From Noviherbaspirillum galbum (GTDB lineage: Bacteria > Pseudomonadota > Gammaproteobacteria > Burkholderiales > Burkholderiaceae_D): a DNA stretch of 64,000 bases. The position numbers and the translations under genes were made by a program. The first letter of the stretch is position 1; every line of letters starts with the position of its first letter. Where the stretch lies: contig NZ_JAAIVB010000074.1 of assembly GCF_010974945.1 (NCBI RefSeq), positions 1 to 64,000 of the forward strand. Reading direction: 5' to 3'. This document shows, piece by piece, positions 9,285-16,744 of this stretch. A model generated the notes under the pieces. The model was not told the origin of the DNA, made no database searches, and saw only the letters and a list, made by a program, of their open reading frames with translations.

Positions 9285-9869
9285 TTAGCGCAAGCCATCC
9301 TCGCCTTTGATTTCGTGGGACTGGAGCCCTCCCACGCGGGGCAGTGGGCGGCCGCTATCGGTAACGACAACGGCCACCACGATCTCATTGGCACGCGGCG
9401 CGTCTGCCACCCGCGCTTCCATCGCGTCGAAATGGCTGCGCACGAACGCCGCGTCCTTGTGCCCCAGCGGCACGTCGACAGCGGTACCGACCCCGCCCAT
9501 TTTCTTGCTTGACGGAACCAGCGCAGCCCCCTTGCTGACCGCCTGGCGTAAAGGCGCGCCGAGCTTGGGGTGCAGAATGGCAGCCGCGTGCTCGAGTTCG
9601 CCCGCCTCGCCGACGATTGCCGCCTTACCGTAGCTTTGCGCCTGCTCCGGTGCGATGCCGAGTGCCTGCACGCAACGGCTTCCCAGCAGTCCGCCGAGCT
9701 CTTCCCCGATGGCGACCAGCTCGTCAAGAGAATCGGCGTAGCGGCCGGCGTAGGGGTTCTCGATGACGGCCATCGCCAATGCCTTGCGGCTGGGCGGGTT
9801 GACCGCCTGGCCCATTTCGGCCCGGGTCTCGTCGAGCTGGACGATGAGCTTGCGAATCTTTGCTGGCAT
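9285..9869 (-). CDS. DUF1185 (amino acid synthesis family) protein, copy 1
   Basis: A 194-residue protein of the DUF1185/AA_synth family. Typical wording is ENPYAGRY near residue 37, YGKAAIVGEAGELEHAAAI in the middle and the C-terminal VRSHFDAMEARV followed by NEIVVAVVVTDSGRP. Structures of family members show a chorismate-mutase-like fold, but no reaction is established. It is a paralogue of the next gene upstream, sharing NPYAGRY, YGK(A/G)AI(V/I)G and RSHFDA(M/I)EARV. Both lie between hnr and the transporter, so a role in an unassigned step after ring reduction or ring opening is plausible. No signal peptide is seen, so it is cytoplasmic. Confidence 0.88.
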   Translation of the reverse strand: MPAKIRKLIVQLDETRAEMGQAVNPPSRKALAMAVIENPYAGRYADSLDELVAIGEELGGLLGSRCVQALGIAPEQAQSYGKAAIVGEAGELEHAAAILHPKLGAPLRQAVSKGAALVPSSKKMGGVGTAVDVPLGHKDAAFVRSHFDAMEARVADAPRANEIVVAVVVTDSGRPLPRVGGLQSHEIKGEDGLR

Positions 9870-9909
9870 GGATATCTACCTCCGTAACAAGTTGAAAATG
9901 CCGATGAAA

Positions 9910-10551
9910 TCAGCGCTGGCCGTCCCACTTCGCGATGTCGGCCGCTTTCAGGCCGCCGACCCGGGCATGCACGCGGGGACCGGTGCTCATGGCAAGAATC
10001 ACCACCATTTCGTCGGCACGCGGGCCGCCTGGAACTCGGGCTTCGATGGCGTCGAAGTGGCTGCGCACATAAGCGGCATTAATGTGCGTCATCGGAACAT
10101 CCAGCGTCGCCCCAGGACCCGCCACCTTCTTGGTGGACGGTACAATCGCCAGTGCATTGGCAGGCTGGCCCTTGGTACCGCTGCTCTTGCCCGCCGCGTA
10201 GGCAGCCGAGTCACCTTTCCAGCCAAGCAGTTCGCGCATCGCATAGCCGCCCGGCACATGCCAGAGTGCGCCATGCTCGATTTCGCCGGCTGAACCGATG
10301 ATTGCACCCTTGCCATAGCCTTCGATCTTTTCAGCCGGCACCTCGAAGCGCTGCAGCAGCGCGCCCGCCAGCTCGACTCCAACCGCATTCAATTGCTCCA
10401 TCATGGGCAGGATATCCGGTTCGTAACGCCCGGCATAAGGATTAGTGAGCACTCCCGCGACATAACCGCGCCGCAGCGGCACGTCGGCCCGCGGCCCGAA
10501 TTCATGGAAAATGTCTTCGACATGGAAGAATACGCGTCGTATATCGATCAT
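9910..10551 (-). CDS. DUF1185 (amino acid synthesis family) protein, copy 2
   Basis: A 213-residue paralogue of the neighbouring DUF1185 protein, somewhat longer at the N-terminus (MIDIRRVFFHVEDIFHEFG). It shares the family signatures TNPYAGRY, YGKGAIIGSAGEIEHGALW and VRSHFDAIEARVPGG. The ATG at 10549-10551 overlaps the stop of the UPF0280 gene, which decides this start over longer in-frame ones. Two diverged copies side by side suggest either a hetero-oligomer or two successive substrates. No biochemical function is known for the family. Confidence 0.88.
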   Translation of the reverse strand: MIDIRRVFFHVEDIFHEFGPRADVPLRRGYVAGVLTNPYAGRYEPDILPMMEQLNAVGVELAGALLQRFEVPAEKIEGYGKGAIIGSAGEIEHGALWHVPGGYAMRELLGWKGDSAAYAAGKSSGTKGQPANALAIVPSTKKVAGPGATLDVPMTHINAAYVRSHFDAIEARVPGGPRADEMVVILAMSTGPRVHARVGGLKAADIAKWDGQR

Positions 10552-11477
10552 CGGGCAATCCTCAAGTTGCGAAACAGGTTGGCTTGTGACGGCAGCGCCG
10601 CCGCGGGCCGCGGGTCCCAATCAGGGTTTTCGTTGAGCAGGCATGCGCTTCGATTCTGGCATACAAGTACCGCCCCCCAGATCAGGCCCGCACGCTCTAG
10701 CTTGCGCGCAAGCGCGATGCCGGCATGTAGCGCCGCCTGGACCAGCTCGGGTTCCAATTGCGGCACGTCGACCGTCACGGGCAAGTCGCCCAGGTCAGTA
10801 TCGTCCTTTAGCTCGCAGGCGGAAATTCGTTTGATGCGGGAGTCATTGATATTGACGGCATTGGCGATGACGGTCGCCGCTGCATCCGCCTGCGCCGCGG
10901 TTGCGGCCAGGATGGTTGCGCTGTCGGCGATACCTAGCGAAAAGCTCCGTCCACGCCACCCGCTGGTGGCGATGCCTCGAACCGGCAAAGCCGCCTCGAT
11001 TTCCATGTCCGCATCAGGTTCAAGGTGGCCATGCACCGCTTCGCGGGTGGCGTTCGCCAAATCCGAGCAGATTCCGACGCGATACGAGGCGCCCGGAGCC
11101 AGATGAAGCGCGATGTCCCCGCCATTATTGACGGCGGCGCGAATAATGCCGGGACGCTCGTAGCAGGCAATGATTTCCTGCGCGACGGCGCCGGCGACTG
11201 CTGCCATCGGCGTGATGTAGCCGGATCGGAAAGGATGGCAGGCGTTCCACATGCGCCGGGCGACAACACCAGTCAGCGCCGTCGCGTCGCCCACCGGACG
11301 CCGCAATTCACGCAATTCGCTCACGAGCTCCGCCAGCACGGTCTCAAACCGCTGCCAGGCACTGCGATGCGCTGCCTGGACCGCATCGGCACGGCCGTCG
11401 GCCTGGATTACCAGGTCGATCGGTCCATGCGAAAAATGCAGGCGGCCGTCGGCAAGCGTCGTGTGCTGCGGGCTCAT
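10548..11477 (-). CDS. UPF0280 family protein (ApbE superfamily)
   Basis: A 309-residue cytoplasmic protein of the UPF0280/COG2122 family. Seen wording includes FRSGYITPMAAVAGAVAQEI, an AAVNNGGDIALHL strand-turn and FSLGIADSATILAATAAQADAA. The family is classed in the ApbE flavin-transferase superfamily, but members are uncharacterised. The start at 11475-11477 has a GGGAGG ribosome site 6 nt upstream and lies 16 nt after hnr. The E. barkeri 6-hydroxynicotinate reductase carries covalent flavin. An ApbE-related gene directly behind the hnr homologue therefore suggests, by inference only, a flavin-attachment role. Confidence 0.85.
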   Translation of the reverse strand: MSPQHTTLADGRLHFSHGPIDLVIQADGRADAVQAAHRSAWQRFETVLAELVSELRELRRPVGDATALTGVVARRMWNACHPFRSGYITPMAAVAGAVAQEIIACYERPGIIRAAVNNGGDIALHLAPGASYRVGICSDLANATREAVHGHLEPDADMEIEAALPVRGIATSGWRGRSFSLGIADSATILAATAAQADAAATVIANAVNINDSRIKRISACELKDDTDLGDLPVTVDVPQLEPELVQAALHAGIALARKLERAGLIWGAVLVCQNRSACLLNENPDWDPRPAAALPSQANLFRNLRIAR

Positions 11478-11493
11478 TTCGCGCCTCCCAAGC

Positions 11494-13110
11494 CTAGCCC
11501 AGCATCGGGCCGGCAGCGGCCGGCCAGACATTGACGGCAGGCTGGTGCAGCCATTTGCGCTGGGTCGGCGCGCCTTCGTTGTGCCATGCGCCGGACGTCA
11601 GCACGGAAGAGAGCGGACGGACGTAGTCCATGTGGCCGCCGAGCGCCTGGTAATCCTCCAGGCGCATCGTGAATTCGATCGGAGCCACGATGGCCGGTGT
11701 CGGCACCGTGCCGAAACTATTGTCGGGCATGCGCATGACGTCTGTCATGATCGTGATGCCGCCGCCCGGCCAGACATAGGCTGGAGCGCCGCCGCAGGTG
11801 ACATTGACCAGGGTCTGCTTGATCGAGCGCGTCAGCAGGATGGGATTTTCAGTAACACCAGCGCGCAGGCTCCCTCCGGCGCCTGCCAGGAACAATACCG
11901 TCGTGAGCGACGGCTCGCAGTTTTCGCCGATGCGCTCGACCACCCTTTGCACCTCCGCCGGCATCGGTTGTTCGACGGGGCGCAAATTATCATCCAGGAG
12001 GTACCAAGCGGCGTGCTCGCCGGTGGTGGAAGTCATCAGCAGGCGCAATCCCGGCCTTGCCACCGTGGCATCCCAACCTTCAATGATGCTCAGGGGTTCG
12101 GCGATATCGGTTCCACCCCAGCCAGTGCCGGGGTTCGCAACCTGAAAATAGCGACCCGGCGTGGATTTCCGGCCACGGATCTTTACGCCGGAAGGCGGGA
12201 TGTCAAGGCAGCGTCCTGCCTGGTGTTCGGTCAGCACGCCGGTGATGTGGTCGTCGACCACGATCACCTCGTCGACTTTGCCGAACAGCTGGCGCGCAAA
12301 AATGCCTATGGTGGCCGAGCCGCAGCCAACGCGCATGCGCTGCTCCTCGACGCCATTTACGATTGGCGCGCGGCCGGCCTGGATCACGATCTGGGAGCCG
12401 CCGTCAATGGTGACTTCGGCCGCCTGCTTGTTGCCCAGCAGCTGCATGATTTCGGCGGTCAGACGACCTTCTTTCTTGCTTCCGCCGGTCAGATGATGCA
12501 CTCCGCCGAGGGATAGCATCTGCGAGCCGTACTCGGCGGTGGTGACATGCCCCACCACTTCGCCCTTGTAACGGACGTTGGCCTGTTCAGGGCCGAGGTA
12601 GCGGTCGGTATCGATCTTTACCTTGAAACTGCAGTAGCTGAAGATCCCTTCGGTGACGACCGTGACAATGTCTACCCCGCCGGCCGGAGACGACACGATG
12701 AACGGGGCAGGCTTGTAATCGGGATAGGTGGTGGATGAGCCAACGCCAGTCACGAACACTTCACCGGCGTGCAGCAGGTTGCCATCCCAGGTTGCAGGGG
12801 AGGCGCTGCTCTCTCCTTCCGGCCCTGCGCCGGTGCCCGACTGCTGGCGCCCGGCAAAGGGCACCAGCACACCATCCTCGGAAGCGACGGTCTTGCGCAA
12901 TAGGACAACCGGATCCACACGCACCAGCGTGCCGTCAACATTAGCATAGCGATCGCAGGCGCCGGAACGGCCAGCGGTGATCTGGCATAGGACCGGGCAG
13001 GCATTGCATTCAATCTTGTCGCCGGCCATGCGCTCGCTTCGCGGCTTGGCCCGCTCCAGCATTGGCGGCTCGATGCCCGGCAGCCCGTCGGTCTTGGTGT
13101 GCTCGGTCAT
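11494..13110 (-). CDS. hnr: 6-hydroxynicotinate reductase-like iron-sulfur flavoprotein
   Basis: A 538-residue protein resembling the 6-hydroxynicotinate reductase annotated in the E. barkeri nicotinate cluster and in many Burkholderiales. An N-terminal cysteine motif (C35, C38, C42, C52 in ECNACPVLC...GAC) can hold an Fe-S cluster. The remainder is a large glycine-rich domain. The expected reaction is reduction of 6-hydroxynicotinate to 1,4,5,6-tetrahydro-6-oxonicotinate with low-potential electrons. The divergent ferredoxin and ferredoxin reductase genes fit that need. It is the first gene of the long minus-strand operon, 48 nt from an 18-bp palindrome. I saw no clear ApbE-type flavinylation motif; GCGSATIG is the nearest. 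Confidence 0.82.
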   Translation of the reverse strand: MTEHTKTDGLPGIEPPMLERAKPRSERMAGDKIECNACPVLCQITAGRSGACDRYANVDGTLVRVDPVVLLRKTVASEDGVLVPFAGRQQSGTGAGPEGESSASPATWDGNLLHAGEVFVTGVGSSTTYPDYKPAPFIVSSPAGGVDIVTVVTEGIFSYCSFKVKIDTDRYLGPEQANVRYKGEVVGHVTTAEYGSQMLSLGGVHHLTGGSKKEGRLTAEIMQLLGNKQAAEVTIDGGSQIVIQAGRAPIVNGVEEQRMRVGCGSATIGIFARQLFGKVDEVIVVDDHITGVLTEHQAGRCLDIPPSGVKIRGRKSTPGRYFQVANPGTGWGGTDIAEPLSIIEGWDATVARPGLRLLMTSTTGEHAAWYLLDDNLRPVEQPMPAEVQRVVERIGENCEPSLTTVLFLAGAGGSLRAGVTENPILLTRSIKQTLVNVTCGGAPAYVWPGGGITIMTDVMRMPDNSFGTVPTPAIVAPIEFTMRLEDYQALGGHMDYVRPLSSVLTSGAWHNEGAPTQRKWLHQPAVNVWPAAAGPMLG

Positions 13111-13157
13111 GGTGCTGGCGTCTCCTGAATAGATTAATTATGCTTGGCATCCACTCA

Positions 13158-13175
13158 ATGTAGTGTACACTACAT
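13158..13175. promoter_or_regulatory. 18-bp palindromic operator candidate between divergent operons
   Basis: A perfect 18-bp palindrome, ATGTAGTGTACACTACAT, lies between hnr (start 13110) and the ferredoxin gene (start 13252). Two weaker relatives follow: AGTGTTAGCTACAT (13184-13197) and TTGTACGCGCTACAT (13205-13219). The TGTA-N-TACA form is typical of TetR-family operators, and a tetR gene sits at 14444 in the plus-strand arm. It could control both divergent operons. Confidence 0.6.
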
Positions 13176-13251
13176 TTTCATTCAGTGTTAGCTACATATT
13201 CATGTTGTACGCGCTACATAAAAATTCGTCGATGGCAGCGAGGAAGCCCTG

Positions 13252-13574
13252 ATGACTCACGTAGTGACTCAAGCCTGCATTCGCTGCAATACACCGACTG
13301 CGTCGATGTATGCCCCGTGGATTGTTTCAAGGAAGGGCCGAACATTTTGGTCATCGATCCGGAGGAATGCATCGATTGTGCTGTCTGTATCGCGGAATGC
13401 CCGGTGAACGCTATTTATGCCGAGGACGATTTGCCGGAAAATATGCAGCTTTTCACGCAACTCAATGCTGAGTTGGCCGTTGACTGGCCCACCATTTCCA
13501 AGCGCAAAAGCCCCTTGCCTGATGCGGAAGCCTGGAAATTGCGGAAGGACAAGATCGGGCAACTTGAACGTTGA
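13252..13574 (+). pseudogene. fdxA: 7Fe ferredoxin gene (FdxA type) with one-base frameshift
   Basis: An ATG at 13252 with AGGA 7 nt upstream starts [12 protein letters not shown], the usual beginning of a [3Fe-4S][4Fe-4S] ferredoxin. The expected continuation, [13 protein letters not shown]...[12 protein letters not shown], is in another frame and begins at TAC 13290. One base is missing at about 13288-13289; family members have a Lys or Arg codon there. Read through, the product would be ~107 residues ending KIGQLER. As written, the frame from the ATG loses all but the first two cysteines, and the other frame lacks the first cysteine. It is either a real mutation or a sequence error. With the next gene it would supply electrons to the hnr product. 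Confidence 0.75.
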
Positions 13575-13609
13575 ACGCAGACGGTTTTTATGCTTGCAAT
13601 GGAGAACAG

Positions 13610-14383
13610 ATGAGCGCCTTCAATGAAGAACGTGTATTAAGCGTCCACCACTGGACGGATACGTTATTTACCTTCACCACCACACGCGACACGTCGCTAC
13701 GGTTCAGCAACGGGCACTTCACGATGATCGGACTGCGCGTTAACAACAAGCCGCTGCTGCGCGCCTACAGCATCGTCAGCGCCAATTACGAAGATCATCT
13801 CGAATTCCTGAGCATCAAAGTGCCTGACGGACCTTTGACCTCGCATCTTCAGCACATCAAGGCCGGGGACACGATTATCGTCGGTCGCAAGCCGACCGGC
13901 ACGCTGCTAATCGATTACCTGTTGCCTGCAAAGCGCTTGTACCTGCTATCCACCGGCACCGGGCTAGCGCCTTTCATGAGTATTATCCGGGACCCGGAGA
14001 CGTATGAGAAGTTCGAGCAGGTGATCCTGGTACATGGGGTGCGGACAGTCGACGAGCTGGCATACCACGACATGTTGGTCGAACACCTGCCAAACCACGA
14101 ATTCCTCGGAGAGCTTGTCAGCAGCAAGCTCCGCTACTACCCGACAGTGACGCGGGAACAGTACAAGAACATGGGTCGTATCACCAACCTGATCGAAAGC
14201 GGCAAGCTGTTTACCGACCTTGGTGTCTCGCCCCTCGATCCGAAAAACGATCGCGTAATGATCTGCGGCAGCCCTGGCATGCTGCGCGACCTGAAGAAGA
14301 TGCTCGAAGCGAATGGATTCAAAGAGGGTAATACCACAACGCCAGGCGACTTCGTAATCGAACGCGCCTTCGCCGAACAGTAA
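13610..14383 (+). CDS. fpr: ferredoxin-NADP(+) reductase
   Basis: A 257-residue FNR-family flavoprotein. The FAD-binding motif is LLRAYSIVSA, the NADP-binding region starts LYLLSTGTGLAPFMSI, and the C-terminal half contains MICGSPGMLRDLK. The start at 13610 has GGAG 6 nt upstream and leaves 35 nt after the ferredoxin. The pair ferredoxin plus FNR can move electrons from NADPH to ferredoxin. By context the acceptor is the 6-hydroxynicotinate reductase-like enzyme encoded divergently. This would let an aerobe carry out the reductive ring step. Confidence 0.92.
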   Translation: MSAFNEERVLSVHHWTDTLFTFTTTRDTSLRFSNGHFTMIGLRVNNKPLLRAYSIVSANYEDHLEFLSIKVPDGPLTSHLQHIKAGDTIIVGRKPTGTLLIDYLLPAKRLYLLSTGTGLAPFMSIIRDPETYEKFEQVILVHGVRTVDELAYHDMLVEHLPNHEFLGELVSSKLRYYPTVTREQYKNMGRITNLIESGKLFTDLGVSPLDPKNDRVMICGSPGMLRDLKKMLEANGFKEGNTTTPGDFVIERAFAEQ

Positions 14384-14443
14384 TCAAGGGTGCCGCCCGG
14401 AGCTTGACGCCGCCGGGAGGCATCATTCCAGCCCAGAACGAAC

Positions 14444-15169
14444 ATGGCAACCTCTATTCCCCGGCGTGCCGCCGGCACTGCAAGCACCACTCGCCGGCCG
14501 CGCGTGCGTGAGCAGGCCGCCTTGGCGACGCAGGACAATATCCTACGCGCAGCAACCAAGGTTTTCGCGAAGCACGGCTTTGCGGGGGGGCGCATCGAGC
14601 AGATCTCGAAAGCGGCGAAGTCGCATGACCGCATGATTTATTACTACTTCGGCAGCAAGGAGGGACTGTTCATCGCGGTGATCGAAGACACCTACCGGCA
14701 GTTCAACGAGGCTGAATCCAAGCTTGCCCTGAACCTGGAGAATCCGGTCGAGGATTTAAAGACCCTTGTGCGCTTCATGTGGACCTATTATTTGCAGCAT
14801 CCCGAATTCATCACCTTGTTGAATAGTGAGAATTTGCACCTGGGCAAGCACATTTCCAAATCCGTGCGTGCCCGCGAGTATTCTTCCCCAGCCATCTCTC
14901 TTCTTGGCCGCGTCCTTGCGAAGGGAGTTGAACTTGGCCTGTTCCGTCCGGAAGTGCGGGCACGCGACCTTTACCTGATGAGCGCGGCGCTGGCCTATTT
15001 CTATTTGTCGAATCGCTTCACGCTGTCAGCATTTCTCGGCGAAAACCTCGAAGCGCCTGAAGCGCTAACGCACTGGGAGGCGTTCATTACCGCCGCCGTC
15101 GTGCGCCAAGTCTCGGCCGCGCCGGACGAGACGGCCCCAACAATCCCGACAATAGCGACAGCCTCGTGA
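14444..15169 (+). CDS. TetR/AcrR family transcriptional regulator
   Basis: A 241-residue regulator. An N-terminal basic tail (~1-25) precedes the TetR helix-turn-helix at ~28-75, with ILRAATKVFAKHGFAGGRI and MIYYYFGSKEGLF. The rest is a ligand-binding domain. It is similar in layout to RutR/YcdC-type TetR proteins with a YYYFGSKEGL recognition segment. It lies between the FNR and enamidase genes, so it is the natural local regulator. The palindrome at 13158-13175 is its candidate operator, and a pathway intermediate its candidate ligand. Confidence 0.88.
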   Translation: MATSIPRRAAGTASTTRRPRVREQAALATQDNILRAATKVFAKHGFAGGRIEQISKAAKSHDRMIYYYFGSKEGLFIAVIEDTYRQFNEAESKLALNLENPVEDLKTLVRFMWTYYLQHPEFITLLNSENLHLGKHISKSVRAREYSSPAISLLGRVLAKGVELGLFRPEVRARDLYLMSAALAYFYLSNRFTLSAFLGENLEAPEALTHWEAFITAAVVRQVSAAPDETAPTIPTIATAS

Positions 15170-15214
15170 ACCAGGGCCTTTTTCCTTTCTTTGATTAAAA
15201 AACAGGAGACAAAC

Positions 15215-16423
15215 ATGGCAGACGTAGTCAGCGCCCAGAAATCCGGCAAGGTAGTCATCAAGAACATCGGTCTTCTACTGTCCGGAGACATCGACCAACC
15301 CATCCTGGATGCCGATACCATCGTCGTGCAGGATGGCCTGATCAGTGCCGTGGGTAAGGCAGCGGACTGCGACACCGAAGGCGCCGACACGGTGATCGAT
15401 GTCCGCCGGACTTGTGTTGCGCCGGGTCTCATCGACAGCCATGTCCACCCCGTTTTTGGCGACTGGACGCCGCGCCAGAGCCAGTTGGGCTGGATTGATT
15501 CCACGATGAACGGCGGCGTGACCACCATGATCTCAGCCGGCGAAGTCCACCTCCCGGGCCGTCCGAAAGATATCGTTGGCCTGAAGGCGTTGGCGATCAC
15601 CGCCCAGCGCGCGTTCGACAATTTTCGGCCGGGCGGCGTCAAGGTGCTCGCCGGCGCCCCAGTGATTGAAAAAGGCATGACTGAGCAGGACTTCAAGGAC
15701 CTGTCAGAGGCCGGCGTCAAGTTGCTCGGCGAAGTCGGGCTTGGATCGGTAAAGGCCGGTGAAGAGGCGCAAAGAATGGTGGCCTGGGCGCGAAAGTACG
15801 GCATTCAAAGCACGATTCACACTGGCGGCCCCTCGATCCCCGGCTCGGGCCTGATCGACAAGGATGTGGTGCTCGAAGCCGACGCCGACGTGATCGGCCA
15901 CATCAATGGCGGCCACACGTCGCTTCCGGAGGCCCATGTCTGCGAGCTATGCGAAAAATCGAGCCGTGCCATCGAGATCGTCCACAATGGTAACGAGCGG
16001 GTCGCGATTGCGGCCGCGCAGACAGCAATGCAGCTCAAGTGTCCCCATCGCGTCATCCTTGGCACCGATGGCCCGGCCGGGTCAGGCGTGCAGCCTCTCG
16101 GCATCCTGCGCATGATTGCGCTACTGTCGAGCCTGGGCCGCCTACCCGCCGAACTCGTGTTTTGCTTCGCCACCGGCAACACTGCCCGTATCCGCGGACT
16201 AAATTGCGGGCTGATCGAAGTTGGCCGCGCGGCTGACTTCGTTTTCATGGACAAGGCTCAGCACTCGCCAGGACGCGACCTGCTCGACAGCGTCCAGCTC
16301 GGTGATATTCCCGGCGTCGGCATGGTCATGATCGACGGCATTGTCCGATGCGGCCGCAGCCGCAATACCCCACCCGCGACGGAAATTCCGGTGGTCGTTG
16401 CCAGCACCCACGCGGTTCACTGA
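15215..16423 (+). CDS. ena: enamidase (1,4,5,6-tetrahydro-6-oxonicotinate amidohydrolase)
   Basis: A 402-residue amidohydrolase that resembles E. barkeri enamidase closely along its length. Both share VIKNIGxxxSGDI near the start, GGVTTMISAG, HxPGRPKD, ALAIT, GEVGLG, H(T)GGxSIPGSG, and a C-terminal GDIPGxxxVxIDG and SRNTPPA. Metal ligands visible are H76 and H78 (HVH), later histidines in IHTGG and GHINGG, and the aspartate in GTDGPAG. The known reaction is hydrolysis to 2-formylglutarate and ammonia in a binuclear Fe/Zn site. The ATG at 15215 has GGAG 6 nt upstream. No gene for the fermentative next step, a 2-formylglutarate reductase, is in the cluster, so the product must leave by another route. 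Confidence 0.9.
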   Translation: MADVVSAQKSGKVVIKNIGLLLSGDIDQPILDADTIVVQDGLISAVGKAADCDTEGADTVIDVRRTCVAPGLIDSHVHPVFGDWTPRQSQLGWIDSTMNGGVTTMISAGEVHLPGRPKDIVGLKALAITAQRAFDNFRPGGVKVLAGAPVIEKGMTEQDFKDLSEAGVKLLGEVGLGSVKAGEEAQRMVAWARKYGIQSTIHTGGPSIPGSGLIDKDVVLEADADVIGHINGGHTSLPEAHVCELCEKSSRAIEIVHNGNERVAIAAAQTAMQLKCPHRVILGTDGPAGSGVQPLGILRMIALLSSLGRLPAELVFCFATGNTARIRGLNCGLIEVGRAADFVFMDKAQHSPGRDLLDSVQLGDIPGVGMVMIDGIVRCGRSRNTPPATEIPVVVASTHAVH

Positions 16424-16437
16424 GCATCCAGATCTCT

Positions 16438-16496
16438 CGGCAATTCAGTTCCATGCCGGACGCAGCACCTGCGCCCGGCATGGAACTGAATTGCCG
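16438..16496. repeat. large near-perfect inverted repeat after enamidase
   Basis: Two perfectly complementary 22-bp arms (16438-16459 and 16475-16496) flank a short loop that itself adds five more pairs (16461-16465 with 16469-16473) after one A-C mismatch. It begins 14 nt after the enamidase stop and ends 18 nt before the etf scar ORF. There is no T tract, so a simple Rho-independent terminator is unlikely. It may stabilise mRNA or be the footprint of a lost mobile or recombination element. Confidence 0.8.
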
Positions 16497-16514
16497 TAAA
16501 CAGAAGGCAAAGCA

Positions 16515-16733
16515 ATGAAAGTTTTGGCACCAGCGAAGCGCGCTGCGGGCTGCGACGTCAAGGTCCGGCTCGAATATGTTGGCAATGGCGTGGACATCGT
16601 GGGCGCCATCAAGGACTCGAAGATTATCATCGCCGTCGGCAAGAATCCGGAAGTGCCAATCCTTGCCCTGGCGGATTACGGAATGGCCGACGACCGGCTG
16701 GGGCTCGCGCCGCAGCTCGCAGCAGTGCTCTAA
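16515..16733 (+). pseudogene. etfB-etfA deletion scar (72-codon fused remnant)
   Basis: The first ~28 residues (MKVLAPAKRAAGCDVKVRLE, then GVDI) match the start of electron-transfer flavoprotein beta subunits. The last ~44 (KDSKIIIAVGKNPEVPIL, then ADYGMADD) match the extreme C-terminus of the alpha subunit. In etfBA operons the two genes are adjacent in this order, so an in-frame deletion seems to have removed nearly all of both. The product lacks the FAD and AMP sites and cannot work as ETF. ETF is the electron acceptor of GcdH, so the operon probably once carried its own copy. Confidence 0.75.
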
Positions 16734-16744
16734 CTGGACGATCC

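Noticed and set aside
16438-16496. Large hairpin as a standard Rho-independent terminator
   Set aside because: No T tract follows on either strand, and the stem is much longer than usual.
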